Source: Tagaea sp965279565
Lineage (GTDB): Bacteria; Pseudomonadota; Alphaproteobacteria; CACIAM-22H2
Assembly (NCBI GenBank): GCA_965279565.1
Contig: OZ257249.1
Location: 3,720,001-3,784,000 of the forward strand
Length of the DNA stretch: 64,000 nt
Direction: 5' to 3'
The translations under genes and the position numbers were made by a program. This document shows positions 24,812 through 33,295 of this stretch, piece after piece (positions within the stretch are counted from its first letter, which is position 1; every line of letters begins with the position of its first letter). Under the pieces are notes generated by a model. It saw nothing but the letters and a program-made list of their open reading frames with translations. It made no database searches and was not told where the DNA came from.

Positions 24812-25642
24812 TTAGGGGCGCAATGGCGCCTTCCAGCCCTTCAGCACCGCGAAATTGGCCGTGTACTCGGCCGAAGCGAATGTGCCGCCCTGGTAGAAAT
24901 CGCCGATCTGCTCCGCGGGAATGGCCGCCTGCCCGGCCTGCGCCGCCGCGAGCTTGGCCTCCGAATCGTACTTCGGCCGGTAGCCCAGCGCCTTCGCGCG
25001 CGAATTGTCCCACCATGCGCGCGTGTTCGCCGACGCCCCGTAGAGCACCTCGAAGACGATGTCCGGATGATCGAGGCCGATGCGGATCAGCTGAACGAGA
25101 TCCTCCGGGTGCAGCATGATGGCCATGCGGCGCAGGTCGAGCGGCGTATCGTTGACGTTGCCGATCCGCAGGCACGTCACGCCCATGCCGTGCTTCATCG
25201 CGTACATGGCGCCCAGCGCCTCGCCGAACGCCTTCGACACGCCGTAGCGGCTGTCGGGAAGGACGGTGACGTCGTGCGGGATGGTCGTCGTGCGCGGATA
25301 GAAGCCGACCGCATGGTTCGACGAGGCGAAGATCACGCGCTTCACGCCGGCCACGCGCGCCGTCTCGAAAAGATTGTAGCAGCCGACGATGTTGGCGTTG
25401 AGGATCGACTCCCACGGCCCTTCGACCGAATAGCCGCCCAGATGCACGATCCCGTCGATGCCGGCGACGGCCGCCGCGGTCTCGGCGAAGTTCGAGATGT
25501 CGGCCTTCACGAACTTCAGCCCGTGCAGGTCGGCCGGCATCTTGATGTCGGACAGCACGAGGCCGGGATAGGCCGCCTTGAGCATCGGGGTGATGCGACG
25601 GCCGACATCGCCGGCCGCACCGGTAAGCAGGATCTTCTTCAT
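24812..25642 (-). CDS. udh: Uronate (hexuronate) dehydrogenase
   Basis: 276 aa, ATG at 25642. Extended short-chain dehydrogenase with nucleotide motif TGAAGDVG (residues 7-14), active-site Tyr133 and Lys137 (SRYGVSKAFGE), and IVHLGGYSVEGPWE and FASSNHAVGFYPR blocks. The last two are close to the Agrobacterium and Pseudomonas uronate dehydrogenases, as is the C-terminal GASANTRAWWDNS. It oxidises galacturonate or glucuronate to the aldarolactone with NAD+, the first step of the oxidative uronate pathway. Neighbouring GntR regulator and TRAP transporter fit uptake and control. Confidence 0.88.
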   Translation of the reverse strand: MKKILLTGAAGDVGRRITPMLKAAYPGLVLSDIKMPADLHGLKFVKADISNFAETAAAVAGIDGIVHLGGYSVEGPWESILNANIVGCYNLFETARVAGVKRVIFASSNHAVGFYPRTTTIPHDVTVLPDSRYGVSKAFGEALGAMYAMKHGMGVTCLRIGNVNDTPLDLRRMAIMLHPEDLVQLIRIGLDHPDIVFEVLYGASANTRAWWDNSRAKALGYRPKYDSEAKLAAAQAGQAAIPAEQIGDFYQGGTFASAEYTANFAVLKGWKAPLRP

Positions 25643-25681
25643 CGGAGTCTCTCTTCTCTGGGACCGAATGTTCCGGCCTGT

Positions 25682-26470
25682 TTATGCGGCTTCGCCGGCC
25701 TTTGCGGAACCCGAAAATTTGCGATAGCGCGCGGCCGCACGGGTCAGATGCGTGCGCATCGCCGCACGCGCCGCATCCGGCCGGCGCGCCACGATCGTCT
25801 CGACGATCCGGGCATGTTCGTCCCGGATCTGCGCGAGGTATTCGGTCTGGCGCGTCACCGTCATGTTCCAGACCCGCTTGTCCTGACGGGGGATGACGAA
25901 GGTCCCGAGAAAGCGCAGGAACTCCGCGAACTGCGGATTTCCGGTCGCCGTCGAGATCGCGACATGGAACGCGAAGTCCTGCTCGGCACCGGATTCGCCG
26001 CGTGCGAGCGCACGCTCGAACTCGGCATGCGCCGAACAGACCGCACGGATGCCCGCGGCACTCGCGCGCTCGCATGCCAGTCCCGCGGCCTCGGTTTCGA
26101 GCGCCAGACGCAGTTCGAGCACGTCGATCGCGGAATCGAGGGTGCGCAGCACTTCCGGATCGAGCTTGAACGTCCTGCGCTGCGGCACGGCGCTGACGAA
26201 TGCGCCCGATCCCTGGCGCGTGGTCACCATTCCCTGCGCCCTCAGCGCGGCAACGGCCTCGCGCACGACGGTCCGGCTCACCTTCATTGCTGCGACCATT
26301 TCCTGCTCGGTCGGCAGGCGCTGGCCGGCGGTGAGGCGACCGCTCGTGATTTCCTCGGTAAGGCGGAGCACGACGGCTTCCGTGAGATTCCGCGTCGGTC
26401 GGACCGGCGCCAGTATCTCCCCCCCCCGCTGCGATCGTGATTCCGATCTAGACTTTTGTTGTCGGGTCAT
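25682..26470 (-). CDS. GntR family regulator, FCD type
   Basis: 262 aa from the ATG at 26470 (MTRQQKS); a GTG six codons earlier is also possible. The winged helix (about 30-95) includes EQEMVAAMKVSRTVVREAVAALRAQGMV. The FCD domain (about 120-245) has QDFAFHVAISTATGN and RDEHARIVETIVARR, with the usual Asp/His metal ligands. It lies 39 bp upstream of the uronate dehydrogenase gene on the same strand and divergent from a TRAP operon. It probably controls both in response to a uronate or its product. Start-site repeats at 26470-26487 are the likely operator. Confidence 0.92.
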   Translation of the reverse strand: MTRQQKSRSESRSQRGGEILAPVRPTRNLTEAVVLRLTEEITSGRLTAGQRLPTEQEMVAAMKVSRTVVREAVAALRAQGMVTTRQGSGAFVSAVPQRRTFKLDPEVLRTLDSAIDVLELRLALETEAAGLACERASAAGIRAVCSAHAEFERALARGESGAEQDFAFHVAISTATGNPQFAEFLRFLGTFVIPRQDKRVWNMTVTRQTEYLAQIRDEHARIVETIVARRPDAARAAMRTHLTRAAARYRKFSGSAKAGEAA

Positions 26471-26487
26471 CGTACAAGTTCGTACCA
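26470..26487. promoter_or_regulatory. Tandem half-site operator between GntR and TRAP genes
   Basis: TCGTACAA-GT-TCGTACCA: two copies of an 8-bp element one helical turn (10 bp) apart, overlapping the GntR start. On the minus strand the second element reads TTGTACGA, close to the TTGTACAA core of FCD regulators. It is a likely autoregulatory and divergent control site. Confidence 0.5.
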
Positions 26488-26600
26488 CGCAGACAGGCCG
26501 GCACGCAATCGCGTCGCAGGCTGCCGGCGCAAGATCGCGGTCCGCAAAGGATCGTTCGGCAGGATGACCCCTGCACCTGCTTTAGGGAGGAGACAAGAGA

Positions 26601-27596
26601 ATGAAGCGTCGCGAATTTATGGCACTCACGGCAGCGGCGGCAGCCGCCACGACGGCAGGCACCCTGCCGGCAATGGCGCAGGCCAAGATGGTTCTCAAGG
26701 CCACCGACGTCCATCCGCTCGGCTATCCGACCGTCGAAGCCGTCGTGCGCATGGGCAAGAAGCTCGAAGCGGCGACCAACGGCCGACTGTCGATCCAGAT
26801 GTATCCGTCGATGCAGCTCGGCGGCGAGAAGGAAATGATCGAGCAGGCGCAGCTCGGTGCCCTGCAGATCGCCCGCATCTCGGTCGGCCCGATGGGTCCG
26901 CTGGTTCCCGATATGAACGTCTTCAACCTTCCCTTCATGTTCCGCGACAACGCGCACATGGAGAAGGTGATCGACGGTCCGATCGGCACCGAGATCATGA
27001 AGAAGCTGACGGACCATCCGACGGCCAACCTGATCGGCCTGTGCTGGATGAACGCCGGCACGCGCAACGTCTACAACGCCAAGAAGCCGATCTCGACCCT
27101 TTCGGACCTGAAGGGCCTGAAGATCCGCATGATGGGCAACCCGCTGTTCGTCGACACGATGAACGCGCTCGGCGGCAACGGCGTGGCGATGGGCTTCGAC
27201 CAGCTCATCAACGCGTTGCAGACCGGCGTCGTCGACGGTGCGGAAAACAACGAGCCGAGCTACGACAGCGGCCAGCACTACCGCTACGCCAAGTACTACT
27301 CGAAGACGGGGCACCTGATGATCCCCGAGATCCTCGTCTTCTCGAAGAAGACCTGGAACGAGCTGCAGCCGGCCGACCGCGATCTGATCGCACGGATGGC
27401 GAAGGAAGCGCAGCAGGAGCAGCGCAAGCTCTGGTACGAGGGCGAGGCCGAAGCCCTGAAGAAGATGCTCGCCGCCGGCGCTGTCGTGAACGAGGTGGGG
27501 AACAAGAAGGAGTTCCAGGAAGCCGTCAAGCCGGTCTGGGACAAGTATGCGGGCGCGCTGAAGCCGCTCATCGACCGCATCCAGGCCGTCAACTAA
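26601..27596 (+). CDS. TRAP transporter solute-binding protein, DctP type
   Basis: 331 aa, ATG at 26601 after GGGAGGAG. The signal peptide is of the MKRREFMAL/ATTAGTLPAMAQ kind. The mature part has VHPLGYPTVEAVV, QLGGEKEMIEQAQLGALQI and LKGLKIRMMG, the last holding the family's conserved carboxylate-binding Arg. ALQTGVVDGAENN is another DctP signature. It captures an organic acid in the periplasm. Next to uronate dehydrogenase, hexuronate is the most likely ligand, but this is context only. A stem-loop follows, then the membrane subunits. Confidence 0.93.
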   Translation: MKRREFMALTAAAAAATTAGTLPAMAQAKMVLKATDVHPLGYPTVEAVVRMGKKLEAATNGRLSIQMYPSMQLGGEKEMIEQAQLGALQIARISVGPMGPLVPDMNVFNLPFMFRDNAHMEKVIDGPIGTEIMKKLTDHPTANLIGLCWMNAGTRNVYNAKKPISTLSDLKGLKIRMMGNPLFVDTMNALGGNGVAMGFDQLINALQTGVVDGAENNEPSYDSGQHYRYAKYYSKTGHLMIPEILVFSKKTWNELQPADRDLIARMAKEAQQEQRKLWYEGEAEALKKMLAAGAVVNEVGNKKEFQEAVKPVWDKYAGALKPLIDRIQAVN

Positions 27597-27621
27597 GGGG
27601 CGTTTTCGGGTATAAAGCGGG

Positions 27622-27646
27622 CCGGTCGCTCCGTCGGAGCGGCCGG
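27622..27646 (+). terminator. Intra-operon stem-loop after DctP gene
   Basis: CCGGTCGCTCC (27622-27632), loop GTC, GGAGCGGCCGG (27636-27646); 10 pairs plus one G-T wobble. It sits in the 86-bp gap between the DctP and DctQ genes and probably favours higher expression of the binding protein. Confidence 0.6.
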
Positions 27647-27682
27647 TCCGCCGCCCTCCAAGTACCGGGACTAGTTCCGACC

Positions 27683-28204
27683 ATGATATCAGCCTATTTC
27701 CGCGCGATGGATGCCCTTCACCGGGCCTGCGTGGTCCTCGCCGGCGTGGCGCTCGTCGTCATCACGCTCATCATCCCTTGGGGTGTCTTCACGCGATTCG
27801 TGCTCAACAGCGCCTCGTCGTGGCCGGAGCCGCTCGCCATCCTTATGATGATCTGGCTGTCGTTCCTTTCGGCGCTGGTCTGCTATCGCGAACACCTGCA
27901 TATCGGCGTCGGCATGCTGCCGAACGCGCTGACGGGCCGGGCCCGGATGCTGCTCGGAATGGTCGTCGAAGCGGGGATGCTCGTCGCCAACCTCTTCCTG
28001 CTTTGGTACGGCATCAAGCTCGTCCAGGTGACCTGGTTCCAGAGCATCGCCGAATTTCCGATCGTGTCGGTCGGCGTCTCGTACCTGCCGGTCCCGATCG
28101 GCGGGGCCGTCACGTCGCTTTTCATCGTCGAGCGGTTCCTGAAGGGCGACTACTTCCCGCCCCCGCACGTATTCGACCCCAGCGAAACCATCTCGAGCGA
28201 ATGA
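27683..28204 (+). CDS. TRAP transporter small membrane subunit, DctQ type
   Basis: 173 aa, ATG at 27683. Four membrane spans are visible, starting with VVLAGVALVVITLIIPWGV. RFVLNSASSWPEPLAILMM and the HLHIGVGMLP block are typical of DctQ. It forms the membrane complex with the DctM protein of the next gene, 22 bp downstream, and works with the DctP protein at 26601. Confidence 0.93.
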   Translation: MISAYFRAMDALHRACVVLAGVALVVITLIIPWGVFTRFVLNSASSWPEPLAILMMIWLSFLSALVCYREHLHIGVGMLPNALTGRARMLLGMVVEAGMLVANLFLLWYGIKLVQVTWFQSIAEFPIVSVGVSYLPVPIGGAVTSLFIVERFLKGDYFPPPHVFDPSETISSE

Positions 28205-28226
28205 CTGCCGAAGGATAGCGCCGCAC

Positions 28227-29510
28227 ATGGATACCCTCGTTCTCCTCGGCTCGTTCACCGTCTTCTGTCTGCTGTCGATCCCGGTCGCCTATTCGCTCGG
28301 CCTGTCGGCGATCTGTGCCGCGCTTTGGATGGGCATTCCGCTGGAGGCCATCGCGCTGAAGACGTCCGACGGGATGGACGACTTCCCGCTTCTCGCGATC
28401 CCGTTCTTCATTCTCGCCGGCGCCATCATGGCCGAAGGCGGCATGGCCGAGCGGATCATCAATCTCGCCAAGATTTTCGTCGGATTCATCCGGGGCGGCC
28501 TGGCGCTCGTCAACATCCTCGCCTCGACGATGTTCGGCTGCATCTCGGGATCGTCGGTCGCGGACACGGCCTCGATCGGCTCGGTGATGATCCCGCAGAT
28601 GATCAAGAGCGGCTATCCACGCCTCTTCGCGGTCAACGTGACGATCTCCGGCGCGCTGCAGCCGCTGCTCATCCCGCCGTCGCACAACATGGTGATCTAT
28701 TCGCTCGCCGCCGGCGGCTCCGTTTCGGTCGCGCACCTGTTCATCGGCGGCATCCTGCCGGGCGTGCTGCTCGGCGCATCGCTGATGATCCTGTGCCTCA
28801 TCATCGCGCATCGGAACAAGTACCCGAAGGGCGAGGTCATTTCGCTGCGGCAGGCCGGCCGGATCGCCTACGAAGCCATCTGGGGGCTCGTGACGGTCTT
28901 CATCATCATGGGCGGCATTCTCTCGGGTGTCTTCACGCCGACGGAAAGCGCTGCGGTCGCCTGCATCTGGGCCTTCCTCGTCACCGTCTTCGTCTACCGC
29001 GACTACAAGCTGCGCGAGCTTCCGCACCTGATCGGCCGCGTCGTGCGGACGGTCGGCATGGTCATGGTCATGATCGGCTTCTCCGTCGCGTTCGCCTACA
29101 TGATGACGCTGATGCGGATCCCGTCGGTCATCGCCGACTTCTTCATCTCGATATCCAGCGACCGCTACACGTTCCTGTTCTACGTGAACGTCCTGCTGCT
29201 GGTCCTCGGGACGTTCATGGATCTGGCGCCGATGCTGCTGATCTGCACGCCGATCTTCCTGCCGATCATCGCCAAGTTCGGCATCGATCCGGTGCATTTC
29301 GGGATCATCATGATCTTCAATCTCGGCATCGGTCTGATCACGCCGCCGGTCGGTCCGACGCTTGCGGTTGGATGCGCGATCGGCAAGGTCTCGATGGAGC
29401 AGGTCTCCCGGTCGATCATGGTGTTCTACATCCCGATGCTGATCGTCCTCGGCCTCGTCACCTATATTCCGGCGATCACGCTCTGGCTGCCGAGCGTCCT
29501 GCTGAAATAG
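28227..29510 (+). CDS. TRAP transporter large membrane subunit, DctM type
   Basis: 427 aa, ATG at 28227. About 12 hydrophobic spans, with the DctM hallmarks FFILAGAIMAEGGMAERI, FGCISGSSVADTASIGSVM and LIPPSHNMVIYS. It carries the sodium-coupled transport pathway. It completes the DctP-DctQ-DctM operon. The next regulator gene starts 54 bp later under its own operator-like site. Confidence 0.95.
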   Translation: MDTLVLLGSFTVFCLLSIPVAYSLGLSAICAALWMGIPLEAIALKTSDGMDDFPLLAIPFFILAGAIMAEGGMAERIINLAKIFVGFIRGGLALVNILASTMFGCISGSSVADTASIGSVMIPQMIKSGYPRLFAVNVTISGALQPLLIPPSHNMVIYSLAAGGSVSVAHLFIGGILPGVLLGASLMILCLIIAHRNKYPKGEVISLRQAGRIAYEAIWGLVTVFIIMGGILSGVFTPTESAAVACIWAFLVTVFVYRDYKLRELPHLIGRVVRTVGMVMVMIGFSVAFAYMMTLMRIPSVIADFFISISSDRYTFLFYVNVLLLVLGTFMDLAPMLLICTPIFLPIIAKFGIDPVHFGIIMIFNLGIGLITPPVGPTLAVGCAIGKVSMEQVSRSIMVFYIPMLIVLGLVTYIPAITLWLPSVLLK

Positions 29511-29545
29511 CCGACGCGAAGTTCGGGCTTTTCAGAACCCATGTC

Positions 29546-29561
29546 GTCCACTAAAATGGAC
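29546..29561. promoter_or_regulatory. Inverted-repeat operator at the XRE-cupin gene start
   Basis: GTCCA-CTAAAA-TGGAC, ending 2 bases before the ATG at 29564. The position leaves no room for a ribosome-binding site, so the message may be leaderless, and binding would block expression directly. Autoregulation by the XRE-cupin protein is the simplest reading. Confidence 0.6.
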
Positions 29562-29563
29562 AA

Positions 29564-30130
29564 ATGGATACTATAGAGGACGATACCGGCACCCTGCTCG
29601 CGGATCGCATCCGGATCGAGCGTGCGGCACGCGGCTGGTCGCTAGCCGATCTCGCCGACCGGTCCGGCGTCGCCAAGGCGACGATCAGCAAGATCGAACG
29701 CAACGAGACGAGCCCGACGGCGGCGATCCTCGTCAGGATCGCGGGGGCTTTCGACCTCACGCTTGCCGGCCTGCTCGTGCGGGCCGAAGGCGAGCACGGC
29801 CGCCTCGTGCGCGCCGCCGACCAGCCGGTCTGGCGCGATCCCGAATCCGGCTATGTGCGCCGGCAGGTGTTCGGCCGTGCCGGCCATCCGGTCGAACTGG
29901 TCTCGGTCGAGTTGCCGGCCGGAGCGCGCGTCAACCTCCCGGCATCTTCCTATGCCCGGATCCGTCAGGTCGTCTGGGTCCGGAAGGGAAGCCTGACGAT
30001 CCTGGAGGGTGCGCAGCGGCATGCACTTGGAGCGGGCGATTGTCTCGGCTTCGGCCCGCCCTGCGACGTCACGTTCGCCAACGAGACAACCCATGCCTGC
30101 ACCTATGTCGTGGCGCTTTCGCGGAGCTGA
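29564..30130 (+). CDS. XRE-family regulator with cupin domain
   Basis: 188 aa, ATG at 29564. An N-terminal helix-turn-helix of the XRE type (about 10-65: RGWSLADLADRSGVAKATIS, then KIERNETSPT) is joined to a C-terminal cupin (about 105-185: VELPAGARVNLP, VWVRKGSLTILEGAQRHALG). Proteins of this build sense small molecules and often control nearby transport or metabolism genes. There is no visible Shine-Dalgarno site. The GNAT gene starts 4 bp after its stop, so the two are co-expressed. Confidence 0.92.
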   Translation: MDTIEDDTGTLLADRIRIERAARGWSLADLADRSGVAKATISKIERNETSPTAAILVRIAGAFDLTLAGLLVRAEGEHGRLVRAADQPVWRDPESGYVRRQVFGRAGHPVELVSVELPAGARVNLPASSYARIRQVVWVRKGSLTILEGAQRHALGAGDCLGFGPPCDVTFANETTHACTYVVALSRS

Positions 30131-30134
30131 TCTC

Positions 30135-30722
30135 ATGCCAGACTTCCGGATCGAAGAGCTCCGCCCCGCACCCGAAATCTCCGGGCAGCTTGCCGAGATC
30201 CTCGTCGAAGTAGTTGCCGGCGGCGGCTCCGTCAGTTTCATGCACCCGCTTGCGATCGGCGACGCGCGCGCCTTCTGGGACAGCTCGCTGGCGGCCGCCG
30301 CGCGCGGCGAACGGATCGTCCTGGGCGCATGGGACGACGACCGGCTGGTCGGCACGGTGACGCTTTTGCTCGACCTGCCGCCCAACCAGCCGCACCGGGC
30401 GGAAATCGCGAAAATGATGACCCGCCCGGCAGCCCGCGGGCGGGGAATCGCGAGCGCGCTGCTGCGAAAGGCCGAAGAACTGGCGTCCGCACGCGCTCGG
30501 ACGCTGCTGATGCTGGACACCGCGTCGGACGAGGGTGCCACACCTCTATACGAGCGGCTCGGCTACACGTTTGCCGGCGAAATTCCCGACTTCGCGCTGA
30601 AGCCGCATGGCGGCCTGACCGGCACGAAATTCTACTGGAAGCGCTTACCCGCCGCCCTGACATCTGCCGTCTTGCCCGCCGGCAAAAGAAAGCCATACCA
30701 TCCGGAGCGTAAACCGATGTAA
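30135..30722 (+). CDS. GNAT family N-acetyltransferase
   Basis: 195 aa, ATG at 30135 (MPDFRIEEL). Motif A for acetyl-CoA is visible as MMTRPAARGRGIASALL followed by KAEELASARARTLLMLDT and ASDEGATPLYERLGYTFAG. The 25-residue tail after FYWKRL is rich in Pro and Lys and unlike the family. The substrate is unknown: an amino group of a small molecule, antibiotic or protein. It forms a pair with the XRE-cupin regulator; the pairing is frequent in bacteria. Its stop codon lies in the LacI-type palindrome of the next operon. Confidence 0.88.
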   Translation: MPDFRIEELRPAPEISGQLAEILVEVVAGGGSVSFMHPLAIGDARAFWDSSLAAAARGERIVLGAWDDDRLVGTVTLLLDLPPNQPHRAEIAKMMTRPAARGRGIASALLRKAEELASARARTLLMLDTASDEGATPLYERLGYTFAGEIPDFALKPHGGLTGTKFYWKRLPAALTSAVLPAGKRKPYHPERKPM

Positions 30723-30729
30723 CGTTACA
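30718..30729. promoter_or_regulatory. LacI-type palindromic operator
   Basis: TGTAACGTTACA, a perfect 12-bp palindrome with the central CG typical of LacI/GalR operators. It lies 67 bp upstream of the ABC importer operon that starts at 30797. No LacI-family gene is in the window, so the regulator must be encoded elsewhere. Confidence 0.7.
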
Positions 30730-30796
30730 CCAATGGCACGGTCGCTCAGACGACTGGCCGAAGGGCGGGCAATCCGTCCGAAAACAGGGAGGATGC

Positions 30797-31849
30797 ATGG
30801 CGTCGGTCTCGTTCCGCGACGTTCGGAAGAATTTTGGCAGCACGCCCGTCTTGCACGGCGTCAGTGTCGATATCGAAGACGGTCAGTTCGTCGTGCTCGT
30901 CGGTCCCTCCGGTTGCGGGAAATCGACGCTGCTGCGCATGCTTGCGGGCCTCGAGAACATCTCCGGCGGCGAGATCGCGATCAGCGACCGCGTCGTGAAC
31001 ACGGTGCCGCCGAAGGACCGCGACATCGCGATGGTGTTCCAGAACTACGCCCTCTATCCGCACATGACCGTGTTCCAGAACATGGCATTCTCGCTGAAGC
31101 TTGCGGGTGCGCCGAAGGAAGTCATGGAGCAGGAAGTCCAGAAGGCGTCGAAGATCTTAGGACTCGACCAGCTCCTGCACCGCTATCCCCGCCAGCTTTC
31201 CGGCGGCCAGCGCCAGCGCGTGGCCATGGGCCGCGCGATCGTGCGCAACCCGCAGGTGTTCCTGTTCGACGAACCTCTGTCGAACCTCGACGCCAAGCTG
31301 CGCGTGCAGATGCGCGCCGAAATCAAGGATCTCCACCAGCGCCTGAACGTCACGACCGTCTACGTGACCCACGACCAGATCGAAGCCATGACAATGGCCG
31401 ACAAGATCGTCGTGATGAACCATGGTCGGATCGAGCAGGCCGGATCGCCGCTGGAACTCTACGACCGGCCGGCGAACATCTTCGTCGCCGGATTCATCGG
31501 ATCGCCCGCAATGAACATGCTTGCCGGCCGGGTTTCCGGAAGCGCGTTCGTCGACGCGAGCGGTGCCAACTGGCCCCTCCCCCCCGGCCACAAGGTCAAG
31601 GACGGTTCGGAAATCATCTACGGCATCCGGCCGGAACATCTGCGCCTCGATCCGAACGGCATCGCGGCGCGCGTCCATGTCGTCGAGCCGACAGGCTCGG
31701 AGACACAGGTCCTCATGCGGGTCGGCGAAGCGACCATCATGGGCGCCTTCCGCGAGCGCGTGACTGCGCGGCGCGGCGAAGCGTTGCCGATTTCGCCCGA
31801 TCCGGCGCTCGTCCACCTGTTCGACAAATCGACCGGGCAAAGAGTCTGA
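30797..31849 (+). CDS. ABC transporter ATPase, MalK/UgpC type
   Basis: 350 aa, ATG at 30797 with AGGGAGG upstream. Walker A GPSGCGKST at 37-45, Q-loop MVFQNYALYPHM, signature LSGGQRQRVAMGRAI, Walker B FLFDEPLSNLDAK and switch His in VYVTHDQIEAMTMAD are intact. The C-terminal TOBE region (YGIRPEHLRL) is normal in length. It drives the importer formed by the proteins at 31890, 33296 and 34245 and, being of the shared MalK/MsmX type, could serve other permeases too. Confidence 0.94.
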   Translation: MASVSFRDVRKNFGSTPVLHGVSVDIEDGQFVVLVGPSGCGKSTLLRMLAGLENISGGEIAISDRVVNTVPPKDRDIAMVFQNYALYPHMTVFQNMAFSLKLAGAPKEVMEQEVQKASKILGLDQLLHRYPRQLSGGQRQRVAMGRAIVRNPQVFLFDEPLSNLDAKLRVQMRAEIKDLHQRLNVTTVYVTHDQIEAMTMADKIVVMNHGRIEQAGSPLELYDRPANIFVAGFIGSPAMNMLAGRVSGSAFVDASGANWPLPPGHKVKDGSEIIYGIRPEHLRLDPNGIAARVHVVEPTGSETQVLMRVGEATIMGAFRERVTARRGEALPISPDPALVHLFDKSTGQRV

Positions 31850-31889
31850 ACCGCCAGAAAAACAACGATAACAACTAGGGAGAAGAGAG

Positions 31890-33230
31890 ATGGCTTACGT
31901 GATTACCCGTCGCAGCATCCTCGCAGCGGGCGCCGGTGCGGCCGCACTTTCCGTCGGCGCAAGAGAGGCGTTCGCCCAGGCGACCCGCGTCCAGGGCGCG
32001 GCCGTCGCCGCTCCTAACCTGCCGATCGAGCGCGGCGCCACGCTGCGCCTGCTGCGCCCCGTGCGCTTCGTGCAGCCGGACGAAGACGTGTTCCGCGCCA
32101 ATGCCGCCAAGTTCACGGCGAAGACCGGCGTCGAAGTGCGTGTCGACTTCGTCGGCTGGGAAGACATCACCCAGCAGACGGCCGTCACCGCCAACACCGG
32201 TGCCGGTCCCGACATCATCATCGGCTTCTCCGATGGCCCGCACATCTTCGCCGACAAGCTGATCGAACTCACCGACGTGGCCGAGTATCTCGGCAAGCGC
32301 TACGGCGGCTGGCTCGTGATGGCCGAGAAGTACGGCAAGCGCCACAACTCGAACAACTGGATCGGCCTGCCCTTCGGCGCCTCGGGCGGCCCGGTCGTGT
32401 ACCGCAAGTCGGCCGTAAACGCGGCCGGCTTCAATTCGATCCCGAACGACCATGCCGGCTTCCTCGACCTCTGCAAGAAGCTGAAGGCGGCTGGCAAGCC
32501 GTCGGGCTTCGCGCTCGGCAACGCGGTCGGCGACGGCAACTCGTTCTGCAACTGGCTGATCTGGTCGCATGGCGGCTATCTGGTCGACGAGGCCGGCAAG
32601 GTCGCGATCAACAGCAAGGAGACGATCGACGCGCTCAACTACCTGAAGGAGCTCCATGCGACCTTCATTCCGGGCACGACGGCGTGGAACGACATCTCCA
32701 ACAACCGCGCCTATGCGGCCCAGGAGCTCTGGCTGACGTCGAACGGCGTGTCGCTCTACTTCGCACTGAAGAACGATCCGGCCACGGCCCCGATCGCGGC
32801 GGATACCGAGCATCAGCTGATGCCACACGGCCGCCTGAACCTTCCGGCGATGACGGGCCTGACGATGAACGCGATGACGTTCAAGCACAGCAAGTTCCCC
32901 AATGCCGCGAAGGCGTTCCTTCAGTTCATGCTCGAGCACGAGCAGCATGAGCCGTGGCTCAACGCCAATCTCGGCTATTGGGCCCACCCGCTCGCGGCCT
33001 ACGACGCCGCGGCCGTGTGGGGTGGCGATCCGCGTGTGTCGCTCTTCAAGAACACGATGCGTTCGCCGTTCTGGAACGGATACAAGGGTCCGATCTCGGA
33101 AGCGTCCGGACAGGCCAACGCGGAGTACGTGACGGTGCAGATGTGTGCGGCCGTGGCCTCCGGCCAATCGACGCCGCAGGAAGCAGCCCGCGAAGCCGAA
33201 CGTCGCGCACGCCGCATCTTCCGGAACTGA
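31890..33230 (+). CDS. Extracellular solute-binding protein (family 1)
   Basis: 446 aa, ATG at 31890. The leader has a twin-arginine type start (ITRRSILAAGAGAAALSVG) and cleavage near AFAQ. The mature part shows FVGWEDITQQTAVTANTGAG and PDIIIGFSDG. It ends with an unusually basic tail (EAERRARRIFRN). It supplies ligand to the permeases at 33296 and 34245. The ligand is probably a carbohydrate. A large hairpin follows the stop. Confidence 0.9.
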   Translation: MAYVITRRSILAAGAGAAALSVGAREAFAQATRVQGAAVAAPNLPIERGATLRLLRPVRFVQPDEDVFRANAAKFTAKTGVEVRVDFVGWEDITQQTAVTANTGAGPDIIIGFSDGPHIFADKLIELTDVAEYLGKRYGGWLVMAEKYGKRHNSNNWIGLPFGASGGPVVYRKSAVNAAGFNSIPNDHAGFLDLCKKLKAAGKPSGFALGNAVGDGNSFCNWLIWSHGGYLVDEAGKVAINSKETIDALNYLKELHATFIPGTTAWNDISNNRAYAAQELWLTSNGVSLYFALKNDPATAPIAADTEHQLMPHGRLNLPAMTGLTMNAMTFKHSKFPNAAKAFLQFMLEHEQHEPWLNANLGYWAHPLAAYDAAAVWGGDPRVSLFKNTMRSPFWNGYKGPISEASGQANAEYVTVQMCAAVASGQSTPQEAAREAERRARRIFRN

Positions 33231-33236
33231 GTATCG

Positions 33237-33277
33237 TGCGGCCGCGTCGGTCCCCGTCGGGGAATGGCGCGGCCGCA
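33237..33277 (+). terminator. Two-tier stem-loop after binding-protein gene
   Basis: Outer stem TGCGGCCGCG (33237-33246) with CGCGGCCGCA (33268-33277) and inner stem TCCCC (33251-33255) with GGGGA (33259-33263) around GTC. It is the largest hairpin in the window and stands between the binding-protein stop and the permease start at 33296. Confidence 0.7.
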
Positions 33278-33295
33278 TCATTCTGGAGTCAATGA

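Noticed and set aside
22157..26440. A 1427-codon open frame on the plus strand
   Set aside because: It lies antisense to the histidine kinase, uronate dehydrogenase and GntR genes. Its translation is rich in Arg, Ala, His and Asp with no domain, as expected for a shadow frame in GC-rich DNA.
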